Shown one piece after another: positions 50,503-59,219 of a stretch of 64,000 bases of DNA (position 1 is its first letter; each line of letters starts with the position of its first letter). The DNA lies in contig NZ_JAGGNV010000014.1 in assembly GCF_018614955.1 (NCBI RefSeq), positions 1-64,000 of the forward strand, read 5' to 3'. This stretch comes from Variovorax paradoxus (GTDB lineage: Bacteria; Pseudomonadota; Gammaproteobacteria; Burkholderiales; Burkholderiaceae_C). The position numbers and the translations under genes are program-made. The notes beneath the pieces were generated by a model. That model searched no databases, was not told the origin of the DNA, and saw nothing but the letters and a program-made list of their open reading frames with translations.

Positions 50503-50811
50503 ATGCCAAGAGGTGACAAATCGTCCTATACGGGCAAGCAGAAGCGCAAGGCCGAGCACATCGAAGAAGGCTACGAGAAACGCGGCGTCGCGAAGGGCGA
50601 AGCCGAGCGGCGCGCCTGGGCCACCGTGAACGCGGAGACCGGCGGCGGCAAGAAGAGCGGCTCGGGCCGCGGCGAGGCCGAGAACCATGCGCCCTCGCGC
50701 AAGGGCGGCCACATCGGAGGCGCCGCCTCCGCCGGCCGCAGCGCCGCGGAGCGCTCGGCCTCGGCGAAGAAGGCCGCCGCCACGCGCAAGCGCAACGCCA
50801 CCCGCCACTGA
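50503..50811 (+). CDS. KGG-like small basic stress protein
   Basis: A 102-residue protein of a family widely labelled plasmid stabilization protein without good reason. The conserved part is MPRGDKSSYTGKQKRKAEHI, EEGYEKRGVAKGEAERRAWA and TVNAETGGGKKSGSG; the rest is Ala/Arg/Lys-rich (KKAAATRKRNATRH) and disordered. The basic tail may touch nucleic acid. AAAGGAAA lies about 7 bp before the ATG at 50503. Relatives are usually chromosomal, next to stress genes such as catalases, as here. There is no toxin partner and no sign of a plasmid. Confidence 0.8.
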   Translation: MPRGDKSSYTGKQKRKAEHIEEGYEKRGVAKGEAERRAWATVNAETGGGKKSGSGRGEAENHAPSRKGGHIGGAASAGRSAAERSASAKKAAATRKRNATRH

Positions 50812-50820
50812 GCGCGGCGC

Positions 50821-51000
50821 TCAGGGCTCCGGCTGCGTCGGGGAGCCCCTGGCGAGCTGCAGCTCGATGGCGAACAGGCGCTCGTTGAGGATCGCGGTCT
50901 GAAGCCGCAGCGCCTCGATGATGGCGCGCGTCTGGGGGTCGGGCGCGTTGTTCGACAGCTCCTGCAGCTCGTGCAGCTTTCTGCGTAGCTCGTTGCTCAT
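50821..51000 (-). CDS. Small coiled-coil protein (59 aa)
   Basis: A 59-residue gene in the gap between two plus-strand genes: ATG at 51000, TGA at 50821-50823. The product starts MSNELRRKLHELQELSNNAP, continues with DPQTRAIIEALRLQTAILNE and ends LFAIELQLARGSPTQPEP. Two amphipathic helices with Leu heptads suggest a small coiled-coil dimer. GAAGG lies about 8 bp upstream of the ATG. No family recognised. The length, helix pattern and ribosome-binding site make a chance frame less likely. Confidence 0.6.
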   Translation of the reverse strand: MSNELRRKLHELQELSNNAPDPQTRAIIEALRLQTAILNERLFAIELQLARGSPTQPEP

Positions 51001-51100
51001 GGCGGGCCTTCATCGGATCGGTGATGCGCGATCGTAGGCCGGGACGCGCGCCGGGCCAAGCTGCGTCAGAATCCGGGGCTTCTTCCCCACGACCGCCGCC

Positions 51101-52300
51101 ATGAACCTCGCCGATTCCTTTGCCGACGTCAGCCGCTTCGTCGACATCCGCCGCGACATCCACGCCCATCCCGAACTGGGCTTCGAAGAGCACCGCACTT
51201 CCGAGAAAGTGGCGAAGCTGCTCGCCGAATGGGGCATCGAGGTACACCGCGGCATCGCCGGCACCGGCCTGGTGGGCGTGCTGCGCCAGGGCACGAGCAC
51301 GCGCAGCATCGGCCTGCGCGCCGACATGGATGCGCTGCCGCTCCACGAGGCCAACGAGTTCGCCCACAAGTCCACGCATGCGGGCCGCATGCATGCCTGC
51401 GGCCACGACGGCCACACCACGATGCTGCTGGCCGCGGCCTGGCACCTGGCGCAGAAAGGCAGCCGCTTCGACGGCACCGTGAACTTCATCTTCCACCCGG
51501 CCGAGGAGATGGGCAAGGCGGGCGCGAAGAAGATGATCCAGGACGGGCTCTTCGAGCGCTTCCCGTGCGACGCGGTGTTCGCGCTGCACAACTTTCCCGT
51601 GGGCGAGGTCGGCTGCTTCGCGCTCAACGAAGGCGCGCTGATGGCTTCGAGCAACACCTACAAGGTCACGATGCACGGCCGCGGCACGCATGCCTCGATG
51701 CCGCACACCGGCATCGACCCGGTGGCCGCGGTCGTCGCGCTGGCGCAGGCGCTGCAGACGCTGGTGCCGAAGACCATCGCCAGCACCGAGCGTGCGCTGC
51801 TGGCGGTCACGCAGCTGCAGGGCTCCGATGCGCCGAACGTGATTCCCGACGTGGCCACGCTCGGCGGCACGGTGCGCACCTTTTCGATTCCCGCGCTGGA
51901 CCGCATCGAGGAGCGCCTGCGCACGCTGGCCCAGGGCATCGCGCAGGCGCACGAATGCACGGCCGAAGTGAGCTTCGTGCGCGCCTCGCCGCCGGTGGTC
52001 AACCACAAGGCGGAGGCGCAGTTCGCCGCCGCCGCGATGCGGGAGGTGGTGGGCGAGGACATGGTGACCGACGACTTGCCCGCAGTGATGGGCGCCGAGG
52101 ACTTCGCCCACATGCTGCTCGCGCGGCCCGGCTGCTACGCCTTCCTCGGCAACGGCGACGGCGACCACCGGCTCGATGGCCACGGGCCCGGTCCTTGCAT
52201 CATCCACAACACGTCTTTCGACTTCAACGACGAGATCATTCCGATCGGCGCCAGCTACTTCGTGAAGCTGGTGGAGCGCTGGCTTCCGGCCGGCGCCTGA
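51101..52300 (+). CDS. M20-family amidohydrolase (hippurate hydrolase-like)
   Basis: A 399-residue metallo-hydrolase of the M20D group. IRRDIHAHPELGFEEHRTSE opens it; metal ligands are in HACGHDGHTTMLL and FHPAEEMGKAGA, a dimerisation domain is inserted around YKVTMHGRGTHASMPHTGID, and MGAEDFAHMLLARPGCYAFL supplies the last ligands. The family hydrolyses N-acyl amino acids, hippurate or indoleacetyl amino acids. A Bug receptor follows after 15 bp, so the substrate may be an imported acylated amino acid or amide; this is inference. Confidence 0.92.
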   Translation: MNLADSFADVSRFVDIRRDIHAHPELGFEEHRTSEKVAKLLAEWGIEVHRGIAGTGLVGVLRQGTSTRSIGLRADMDALPLHEANEFAHKSTHAGRMHACGHDGHTTMLLAAAWHLAQKGSRFDGTVNFIFHPAEEMGKAGAKKMIQDGLFERFPCDAVFALHNFPVGEVGCFALNEGALMASSNTYKVTMHGRGTHASMPHTGIDPVAAVVALAQALQTLVPKTIASTERALLAVTQLQGSDAPNVIPDVATLGGTVRTFSIPALDRIEERLRTLAQGIAQAHECTAEVSFVRASPPVVNHKAEAQFAAAAMREVVGEDMVTDDLPAVMGAEDFAHMLLARPGCYAFLGNGDGDHRLDGHGPGPCIIHNTSFDFNDEIIPIGASYFVKLVERWLPAGA

Positions 52301-52315
52301 ACTTCCAAGACAACC

Positions 52316-53314
52316 ATGACGAAAGCGGCCGCTGCGATGTCCCACCTGTTCACCCGACGTTCCCTTGCCGCCTTCGCGGCCGCCGGCCTGCTGGCCCTCG
52401 CGGCCGCGGCGCCTGCGCATGCGCAGCGCGTGATCCGCATCGTGGTGCCCTTCGGCACCGGCGCCGTGCAGGACACGGTGGCGCGCGCCTTCAACAACGA
52501 GCTGGGGACGGCGCTCAACGCCAGCGTGATCGTCGAGAACCGCGCCGGCGCGGGCGGCACGGTGGGCGCGGCGATCGTCGCCAAGGCACCGGCCGACGGC
52601 AACACGCTGGTGCTGGCGGCGGCCAGCCACCACATCGCCGGGCATCTCTACAGCAAGCTGCCCTACGACCCGCTCAAGGACTTCGTCGGCGTGGCCGACA
52701 TCGGCAACGCGGGCTACGTGGTCGTGGCCTCGAGCGACATGAAGGTGTCGAACACGGCCGAGTTCATCCGCGAGGTGAAGGCGAATCCGGGCAAGTACAA
52801 CTACGCCTCGGCCGGCAACGGCAGCGCCACGCATCTCGCGATGGCCTCCTTCCTCGCCAAGGCGGGCCTGCAGATGACGCACATCCCGATGAAGTCCACC
52901 GGCGAGGCGGTGAACGAGCTGCTGGCCGGCCGCGTGCAGGCGGTGACCTCGTCGAGCATCGGCGTGATCGGCCTGCAGAGCGATGCGCGCATCAAGCCGC
53001 TGGCCTCCACCGGCAAGGTCCGCAGCCCCTTCCTGCCCAACCTGCCGACCGCCGACGAAAGCGGCCTGCCGAGCTACCAGTTCGATTCTTGGATCGGGCT
53101 GCTAGCGCCGGCCGGCACGCCCAAGGCCGAGGTCGACAAGATCAACGCAGCGGTCGTCAAGGTGCTCGCCGATCCCGCCATGAAGGAGCGCTTGGCGCGC
53201 CTGGGCATCGAGCCCGCGCGCACCACCAGCCCGGCGGACTTCCAGAAGCTGCTGCGCGCCGACTGGGATGCGATGGGCGCCGTGGTCAAGGCCTCGGGCG
53301 CGAAAATCGACTGA
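52316..53314 (+). CDS. Bug/TctC-family periplasmic substrate-binding protein
   Basis: A 332-residue receptor with an unusual signal: MSHLFTRRSLAAFAAAGLLA contains twin arginines, so Tat export is possible; cleavage is after AHA. The mature part has RIVVPFGTGAVQDTVARAFN where most Bug proteins have PAGG-x-D, then VENRAGAGGTVGAA, SAGNGSATHLAMASF and WIGLLAPAGTPKAEV. The change in the first ligand loop suggests another substrate from the other receptors here. The start at 52316 keeps a short leader; 52337 is an alternative that fits the signal peptide as well. It is paired with the M20 hydrolase and convergent with a LysR gene. Confidence 0.9.
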   Translation: MTKAAAAMSHLFTRRSLAAFAAAGLLALAAAAPAHAQRVIRIVVPFGTGAVQDTVARAFNNELGTALNASVIVENRAGAGGTVGAAIVAKAPADGNTLVLAAASHHIAGHLYSKLPYDPLKDFVGVADIGNAGYVVVASSDMKVSNTAEFIREVKANPGKYNYASAGNGSATHLAMASFLAKAGLQMTHIPMKSTGEAVNELLAGRVQAVTSSSIGVIGLQSDARIKPLASTGKVRSPFLPNLPTADESGLPSYQFDSWIGLLAPAGTPKAEVDKINAAVVKVLADPAMKERLARLGIEPARTTSPADFQKLLRADWDAMGAVVKASGAKID

Positions 53315-53323
53315 GCGCCCTGC

Positions 53324-54274
53324 TCACCCGGCCGCGTCCTGCAGGCGCGGCGGGTCCTGTTGGATCGATGCTTCCATCTGCTTGAAGCGTTCGACCAGCT
53401 CCAGCAGGAAGTCGATGAAGATCCGCACCTTCGCCGACAGGTGGCGGCCCGGCAGGTACACGGCGTGCACGTCGGGCCCCTTGGCGACGTAGTCCGTCAG
53501 GATCCGCTTGAGCTGCCCGCGGCGCAGCGCGTCGGCCGCGATGAAGTTGCTGATCATCGTGATGCCGGCGCCCGCGACCGCGGCCTCGAGCAGCGATTCG
53601 GCGTTGTTCATGTTGAGCCCGCCGCTCACGATCTTCGCGAAGGTCCGGCCCTCCTTGCTGAACTGCCACGCGCGGTAGTTGCCGGTCATCGGGAAGATGT
53701 AGGCGAGGCAATGGTGGCGGTCGAGCTCGTCGGGCGTCGCCGGCTCGCCGTGACGCTCCAGGTAGGCCGGCGATGCGTAGGCGGCAAAGCTCAGGTTGCA
53801 GAGGTGGCGCGCCACCAGGCGCGTGTCGGCGATCGGGCCGATCTGGATCGCGAGGTCGAAGCCCTCGTAGGCCAGGTCCGCCGCCCGGTCGCTCAGCTCC
53901 ACGTCCACGCTCAGGCCCGGGTTCTGCTCGGTGAAGCGCAGCAGCGCCGGCGCGACCACGCGGCGGCCGAAGCCCACCGGCATCTGCACGCGCAGCTTGC
54001 CTTGAGGAACGCTGTTGCTCAGCGTGAGGGCGCTTTTCGCGTCTTCGATCTCGGCCAGGATGTGCCGGCAGCGGTCGAAGAAGCTGGCGCCGTCGTTGGT
54101 CAGGCTGACCAGGCGCGTCGAGCGGTGCAGCAGCCGCACACCGAGCTCGGCCTCCAGCTTCGAAACCGACTTGCTGACCGCCGAAGGCGTGAGTCCGAGC
54201 CGCTCGGCGGCGAGGGTGAAGCTGCGGCTCTCGGCAACGCGCGCGAAGACTTGCAGGGCGTTGAGATTGTCCAA
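53324..54274 (-). CDS. LysR-family transcriptional regulator
   Basis: A 316-residue LysR protein of the CrgA/YafC-like branch: MDNLNALQVFARVAESRSFT with RLGLTPSAVSKSVSKLEAEL as recognition helix and KLRVQMPVGFGRRVVAPALL beginning the effector domain. The C-terminus continues some 25 residues past the domain (FKQMEASIQQDPPRLQDAAG). It is divergent from the long OYE/MBL/Bug/MmgE operon across 87 bp with a TGAATCAGATTCA palindrome between, and is its likely regulator. It is convergent with the Bug gene at 53314, only 10 bp away. Confidence 0.92.
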   Translation of the reverse strand: MDNLNALQVFARVAESRSFTLAAERLGLTPSAVSKSVSKLEAELGVRLLHRSTRLVSLTNDGASFFDRCRHILAEIEDAKSALTLSNSVPQGKLRVQMPVGFGRRVVAPALLRFTEQNPGLSVDVELSDRAADLAYEGFDLAIQIGPIADTRLVARHLCNLSFAAYASPAYLERHGEPATPDELDRHHCLAYIFPMTGNYRAWQFSKEGRTFAKIVSGGLNMNNAESLLEAAVAGAGITMISNFIAADALRRGQLKRILTDYVAKGPDVHAVYLPGRHLSAKVRIFIDFLLELVERFKQMEASIQQDPPRLQDAAG

Positions 54275-54290
54275 GGGAGCGTGCCTTTAG

Positions 54291-54303
54291 TGAATCAGAT
54301 TCA
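54291..54303. promoter_or_regulatory. 13-bp palindrome in divergent lysR/OYE promoter
   Basis: TGAATC-A-GATTCA is a perfect palindrome 17 bp before the LysR start (54274) and 58 bp before the OYE start (54362). The rest of the gap is AT-rich and suited to two opposed promoters. Candidate operator for the LysR protein, inferred from position. Confidence 0.5.
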
Positions 54304-54361
54304 ACAGTGTTTGTAATTCTATGGGATTAATGTTTTCAAAGGCGCTAATTAACATCCAGCG

Positions 54362-56398
54362 ATGCTTTTGCAAACCCCCGCTTCCCTGGGCTCGCTGCGC
54401 CTGAAAAACCGCGTGGTGATGGCGCCGATGGGCACCAACTACAGCACCACCGACGGACTCTCCACCGCACGCGACAAGGCTTATTACGCCGAGCGCGCAC
54501 GCGGCGGCGTCGCGATGATCATGACCGAGGCAATGGTCGTGACCGAGCAGGCGCGGCCGCATCACAACTCGCTGTGCTGCTTTCACGACCGCTTCATCCC
54601 GGGGCTCGCGAGCATCGTCGAGGCGATCAAGGAACACGACTGCCACGTCTTCGGCCAGCTCAACCACCGCGGCGGGCTGCTGCGGCGCTCGGTGCTCAAC
54701 ATGGAGCCGGTCGGTCCGTCGGCATGGACCAATCCCAACACCGGCGATGCGGTGCGCGCGCTCGCGGTGCCGGAGATCCACGAGATCCAGAAGCTCTTCG
54801 TGGCGGCGGCGCGCCGGCTCGCGCTCGCGGGCTACGACGGCGTCGAGATCCATGCGGCCAACGGCTACCTGTTCCAGCAGTTCTTCACGCGGCGCATCAA
54901 CCAGCGCACCGACCAGTACGGTGGCTCGATCGAGAACCGCATGCGCCTCCTGCTGGAGACCATCGACCGCGTGCGCCAGGCGCTGCCGGACCTGTGCCTG
55001 GTGGTGCGCCTGAGCGCGAGCGAGTTCACGGCCGACGGCTACACGGGCGAAGAAATCGTCGCGCTCGCGCAGGCCGTGGAGCGCGCGGGCGTCGCGGCCA
55101 TCGATCTCTCGGGTGGAAGCAACGAGAGCCCGCAGCTGTCGAAGTACTGCATCCAGCCGCCGTCCTTCCCGCGCGGCTGCCTGGCGCCGCATGCCAAGCC
55201 GATCAAGGACGCGGTCTGCATCCCGGTGCTGGTCGCCGGCCGCATCGTGGCGCCGGCCGATGCCGAGCAGGTGCTGGCTTCGGGCAGCGCCGACTTCGTC
55301 TCGCTGGGCCGCGCGCTGTACGCCGATCCGCATTGGTGCTTGAAGGCTTTCGGCGAAGTGCAGGCGCCCATTCGCCAATGCATCGCCTGCAACGTGTGCT
55401 TCGAGCGCCTCACGCTCGAGAAGGACGTGGCCTGCGTGCAGAACCCGATGCTCGGCACCGAGTTCGAGGCGCTCGAACACGCCGAGCCGCAGCTCTTCGG
55501 CGCGCCGAAGGAAGGGCGCAGGCGCGTGCTGGTGCTCGGCGCCGGCGTCGCCGGCATCGAGGCGGCGCGCGTGGCGAGCGGTCGCGGCCACGAGGTCGAG
55601 GTGTGGGAGAAGGGCGCAAGCACCGGCGGCCAGATGCATCTGGCGGTCGCCGCGCCCGACAAGATGGAAGTTCAGCCAGTGTGGGACTACCGCTGGACCG
55701 AGCTGATGGCGCTCGGCGTGCCGGTGCGCACCGGCGTCGAGGCCGACGCGGCGCGTCTGCGCGCCTTCGCGCCCGACTTCGTGGTGGTCGCGACCGGTGC
55801 CGTGCCGCGCCCGGCGCCGCTCGATACGCGCGAGCTCGACGCCGGCATCCCGGTGCTGCACGCGTGGGACGTGTTCCGCGATCCGTCGCGCATCGCGCAC
55901 GGCGCGGCGCTCACGATCGTCGGTGGCGGCATGGTCGGCGTCGAGCTGGCGGACCTGCTGCGCGAGAAGGCATGCAAGGTGCAGGTGCTGGAAATGCAGG
56001 CCGGCGCGGCCAACGGCATGGCGCGCAACAACCGCTTCGAGCTGCTGGAGCGGCTGGCGGCCGCCGGCATCCGCGTGATCACGAACTGCCGCATCGACGG
56101 CATCGCCGGGCGGCAGCTGAAGGCGCGCATCGGGCAGGGCGAGGCTTCGCTGCTGCCGATCGGCGAAGCGCTGGTCTTCGCGACCGGGCCTCGGCCCAGC
56201 CTCGACGTGCTCGATGTCGTGGAGGCCAGCGGCGTCCCCTACGCACGCGTCGGCGACTGCAACGTGCCCGGTGATTTCCTGAGCGGCTTGCGCGACGCAT
56301 GGATGGTCGGACTGGCCATCGACGCGCAGCCCGCGCGCATCGCGCCCGCCGCTTCGCGCGACGCCGTCGAAACCCGCCTCGCCGGAGCCGTCGCATGA
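54362..56398 (+). CDS. Old yellow enzyme / dienoyl-CoA reductase-type flavoprotein
   Basis: A 678-residue NADH:flavin oxidoreductase of the DCR/trimethylamine dehydrogenase type. An FMN-binding TIM barrel (1 to about 335) has VVMAPMGTNYSTTDGLSTAR, the HAANGYLFQQFFTRRINQRT loop and DQYGGSIENR; a 4Fe-4S cluster motif follows near 339-358 (CIACNVCF and a later Cys). The C-terminal half has an FAD site (VLVLGAGVAGIEAARVASGR) and an NAD(P) site (LTIVGGGMVGVELADLL). Such enzymes reduce or demethylate unsaturated acids or CoA esters. It is the first gene of a nine-gene plus-strand operon. Its stop overlaps the next start by ATGA. Confidence 0.9.
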   Translation: MLLQTPASLGSLRLKNRVVMAPMGTNYSTTDGLSTARDKAYYAERARGGVAMIMTEAMVVTEQARPHHNSLCCFHDRFIPGLASIVEAIKEHDCHVFGQLNHRGGLLRRSVLNMEPVGPSAWTNPNTGDAVRALAVPEIHEIQKLFVAAARRLALAGYDGVEIHAANGYLFQQFFTRRINQRTDQYGGSIENRMRLLLETIDRVRQALPDLCLVVRLSASEFTADGYTGEEIVALAQAVERAGVAAIDLSGGSNESPQLSKYCIQPPSFPRGCLAPHAKPIKDAVCIPVLVAGRIVAPADAEQVLASGSADFVSLGRALYADPHWCLKAFGEVQAPIRQCIACNVCFERLTLEKDVACVQNPMLGTEFEALEHAEPQLFGAPKEGRRRVLVLGAGVAGIEAARVASGRGHEVEVWEKGASTGGQMHLAVAAPDKMEVQPVWDYRWTELMALGVPVRTGVEADAARLRAFAPDFVVVATGAVPRPAPLDTRELDAGIPVLHAWDVFRDPSRIAHGAALTIVGGGMVGVELADLLREKACKVQVLEMQAGAANGMARNNRFELLERLAAAGIRVITNCRIDGIAGRQLKARIGQGEASLLPIGEALVFATGPRPSLDVLDVVEASGVPYARVGDCNVPGDFLSGLRDAWMVGLAIDAQPARIAPAASRDAVETRLAGAVA

Positions 56399-57189
56399 TC
56401 CCCGAATACGAAGTCTTCGCCATCCGCTACGCCACACGCGACGGGCGCCGCAAGAACCATTTCATCGGCGGCGATCCGCACGATGCGCCGATGCCCATGG
56501 ACTACTTCGTGTGGCTGGTGCGCGGCGCCGAGCGCTGCTTCGTGGTCGACACCGGTTTCGGCGCCGAGGTCGCGGCGCGCCGCGGCCGCACGCTGCTGCG
56601 CACGCCGGCCGAGGGGCTCGCGCTGCTCGACGTCGACGCGAGCGCGGTGCAGGACGTGGTCATCACGCACCTGCACTACGACCATGTCGGCACTTTCGAG
56701 AGCTTTCCGGCCGCGCGCTTCCATCTGCAGGACGACGAGATGGCCTACGCGACCGGCCGCCACATGCGGCACCGCCAGTTCAACCACGGCTACGAGGTCG
56801 ACGAGGTCGTCGGCATGGTGCGCATGGTCTACAAGGACCGCGTCAGCTTCCACAACGGCAGCGCCGATCTCGCACCCGGCATCAGCCTGCACCGCATCGG
56901 CGGCCACACCCATGGCCTGCAATGCGTGCGCGTCAACACGCGCCGCGGCTGGGTGGTGCTGGCCTCGGATGCCAGCCACTTCTACGAGCACTTCGAGAAG
57001 CGCCGCGTGTTCACGACCATGTTCAACGTCGGCGAAGCGGTCGATGGCTACGCGACGCTGGAGCGCCTGGCCGATTCGCCCCGGCACATCGTGCCGGGCC
57101 ACGACCCGCTGGTGATGCAGCGCTATCCGGCGCCGTCGCCCGCGCTCGAAGGCATCGCGGTGCGGCTCGACGCCGAGCCGCTGGATTGA
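56395..57189 (+). CDS. Metallo-beta-lactamase-fold hydrolase (AHL lactonase-like), paralogue 1
   Basis: A 264-residue MBL-fold protein. Zn ligands are in VVITHLHYDHVGTFESFP (HxHxDH), RIGGHTHGLQ, LASDASHFYEHF and IVPGHDPLVMQRYP. The two-metal site is complete and the length fits N-acyl-homoserine lactonases (AttM/AiiB type). The opening YEVFAIRYATRDGRRKNHFI is typical. In an operon with OYE, Bug and MmgE/PrpD genes it more likely opens a lactone intermediate than quenches quorum signals. ATGA overlap with the OYE gene shows coupling. A second, similar copy lies at 62029. Confidence 0.88.
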   Translation: MIPEYEVFAIRYATRDGRRKNHFIGGDPHDAPMPMDYFVWLVRGAERCFVVDTGFGAEVAARRGRTLLRTPAEGLALLDVDASAVQDVVITHLHYDHVGTFESFPAARFHLQDDEMAYATGRHMRHRQFNHGYEVDEVVGMVRMVYKDRVSFHNGSADLAPGISLHRIGGHTHGLQCVRVNTRRGWVVLASDASHFYEHFEKRRVFTTMFNVGEAVDGYATLERLADSPRHIVPGHDPLVMQRYPAPSPALEGIAVRLDAEPLD

Positions 57190-57224
57190 CGTTTCGACAT
57201 CCATAACGACGCAGGAGACAAGAC

Positions 57225-58199
57225 ATGCAACGAATCCTCTCGAAGCTGTGGCTCGCCGCAGCCGCGATCGGCGCAGCGGGCCTCGCCGCGCCCGCGGTGG
57301 CGCAGGACTACCCCACGCGCCCGGTGCAGGTGATCGTGGCCTTCCCCGCCGGCGGCAGCGCCGACATCGTCGGCCGCCACGTGATGCAGAAGCTGAGCGA
57401 GACCACGGGCGGCTCCTTCGTGGTCGAGAACCGCACCGGTGCCGGCGGCAACATCGCCTTCGCCGCGACCGCGGCGGCCAAGCCCGACGGCTACACCATC
57501 CTCTTCAGCACGCCGGGCATCGCGATCAATCCCAGCCTCTACAAGAAGGCCAACTACAAGCTCGAGGACTTCACGCCGATCGCGCTGATCGGCGAGGCGC
57601 CGCTGGTGCTGCTGGCCAATCCGAAGCTGCCGATCAAGTCGGTCAACGACCTCGTCGAGGCCGGCAAGCGCAAGCCCGATGCGATCCGCTTCGCAAGCTC
57701 GGGCAACGGCAGTTCCTCGCACCTGGCGATGGACGTGCTGCGCTCGATGACGGGCATGCAGTACCTCCACGTTCCGTACCGCGGCGGCGGCCCGGCCATG
57801 CTCGACGTGATCGCGGGCCAGGTCGACGTGACGATGCTGCCGATCTCCGAAAGCATGCCCTACGTGCGCGACGGCCGGCTGGTGTCGCTGGGCCAGACCG
57901 GCGCCAAGCGTTCGCCCATCGCGCCCGACATGCCGACGATCGAAGAGGCGGGTGTGAAGGGGTACTCGTCGACCACCTGGTACATGGTGCTCGGACCGGC
58001 CGGCATGCCGCGCAACGTCGTCACCGCACTGCAGACGCAGCTGGACCGCGTGCTCAAGATGCCCGACTTGCAAGAAAAGCTCAAGGGCGCTGGCGTCAGC
58101 GTGATCAACGGCAACTCGGAGGAGGCCAGCGCCTTCCTGCAGTCCGAGTACAAGAAGTGGGCGGGGCTGATCAAGGCCTCCGGCACCATCATCGAGTGA
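57225..58199 (+). CDS. Bug/TctC-family periplasmic substrate-binding protein
   Basis: A 324-residue receptor with signal peptide (LWLAAAAIGAAGLAAPAVAQ) and the mature start DYPTRPVQVIVAFPAGGSAD. Further landmarks are VENRTGAGGNIAFAATAAAK, SSGNGSSSHLAMDVL, VPYRGGGPAMLDVIAGQ and TTWYMVLGPAGMP. AGGAGA lies about 9 bp before the ATG. It follows the first lactonase-like gene by 35 bp and is followed 10 bp later by another Bug gene, so two receptors are made from the same messenger. They differ in the loops around the ligand, which suggests two ligands or a change of affinity. Confidence 0.92.
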   Translation: MQRILSKLWLAAAAIGAAGLAAPAVAQDYPTRPVQVIVAFPAGGSADIVGRHVMQKLSETTGGSFVVENRTGAGGNIAFAATAAAKPDGYTILFSTPGIAINPSLYKKANYKLEDFTPIALIGEAPLVLLANPKLPIKSVNDLVEAGKRKPDAIRFASSGNGSSSHLAMDVLRSMTGMQYLHVPYRGGGPAMLDVIAGQVDVTMLPISESMPYVRDGRLVSLGQTGAKRSPIAPDMPTIEEAGVKGYSSTTWYMVLGPAGMPRNVVTALQTQLDRVLKMPDLQEKLKGAGVSVINGNSEEASAFLQSEYKKWAGLIKASGTIIE

Positions 58200-58209
58200 G
58201 GCAGGCGTC

Positions 58210-59184
58210 ATGAAGCGCAGGCTCTTTCAGACGGTGATGCTGCTGGCCGGCATTGCGGCTGCCGCGCCCGCGCTCGCGCAGGTGCCGGCCTGGCCCGCCA
58301 AGCCGATCCGGCTGGTCGTGCCCTACACGCCCGCGGGCGGCACCGACATCCTCGGCCGCATGATCGGCCGGCGGCTCGCCGACGCGCTCGGCGTGCCGGT
58401 GGTGATCGACAACCGCCCGGGCTCGGACGGCAGCATCGGCACCGACATCGTCGCCAAGTCGCCGCCGGACGGCTACACGCTGCTCATCGACGGCACCAGC
58501 CAGGCCTACAACGTGGCCTTCGGCAAGAAGCTGCCTTACGACGCGGCGCGTGATCTCGCGCCCATCGTGCAGACGGCCAACCAGCAGGTGCTCCTGCTGG
58601 TCAGCACCAAGCTGCCCGTGAAGACGGTGGCCGAGCTGATCGACAACGCCAAGGCCAACCCCGGCAAGCTCAGCTACGGCGCCAGCTCGAACGCGAATGC
58701 CTTGCCGATGGAGCTGCTCAAGAGCATGACGGGCACGAACATCGTGCACGTGCCCTACCGCGGATCGGGGCCGATGCTCAATGACCTGCTGGGCGGCCAG
58801 GTCGAGCTGGCGATGAGCGGGGCGGCGGCGCCGCTGCCGCACGTCAAGGCCGGCAAGCTGCGCGTGCTGGGCATCGGCGACGACCAGCGCTCGCCCTCGC
58901 TGCCGGAGTTCCCGACCCTCTCGGAAGCCGGTGTCCCCGGCTTCCAGACCCTGCAATGGAGCGGCATGTATGCGCCGCATGGCACGCCGCGGCCGGTCAT
59001 CGACCGCATCAACCGCGAGGTGCTCGCGATCCTCGCGGACCCGGTGTTCAGGCAGCAGATGGTCGATGCCGGCTTCGACGTGGTCAACGGCCCCAACACG
59101 CCCGAGCACTGGGGCGCGCTGGTCGCCTCCGAGGTCACCAAGTGGAGCCGCATCGCGAAGATGGTCGGGCTCAAGGCCGACTGA
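58210..59184 (+). CDS. Bug/TctC-family periplasmic substrate-binding protein
   Basis: A 324-residue receptor: signal peptide RLFQTVMLLAGIAAAAPALA, mature start PAWPAKPIRLVVPYTPAGGT, then VIDNRPGSDGSIGTDIVAKS, YGASSNANALPMELLKSM, VPYRGSGPMLNDLLGGQ and LQWSGMYAPHGTP. The SNANA loop replaces the usual G-N-G-S, which should alter the ligand pocket. It is the second of two adjacent Bug genes and leads to the first MmgE/PrpD gene after 35 bp. As for the others, the membrane transporter partner is not in the window. Confidence 0.92.
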   Translation: MKRRLFQTVMLLAGIAAAAPALAQVPAWPAKPIRLVVPYTPAGGTDILGRMIGRRLADALGVPVVIDNRPGSDGSIGTDIVAKSPPDGYTLLIDGTSQAYNVAFGKKLPYDAARDLAPIVQTANQQVLLLVSTKLPVKTVAELIDNAKANPGKLSYGASSNANALPMELLKSMTGTNIVHVPYRGSGPMLNDLLGGQVELAMSGAAAPLPHVKAGKLRVLGIGDDQRSPSLPEFPTLSEAGVPGFQTLQWSGMYAPHGTPRPVIDRINREVLAILADPVFRQQMVDAGFDVVNGPNTPEHWGALVASEVTKWSRIAKMVGLKAD

Positions 59185-59219
59185 ACCGAATCCGAAAACC
59201 GCATGAGGAACATCATCCG

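Noticed and set aside
50503..50811. Plasmid stabilization gene as a sign of a plasmid or toxin-antitoxin pair
   Set aside because: The family name is historical; there is no partner gene, replication gene or partition site nearby.
56395..57189. Quorum-quenching system
   Set aside because: Although the MBL proteins resemble AHL lactonases, no luxI or luxR pair is present and the operon is catabolic in character.
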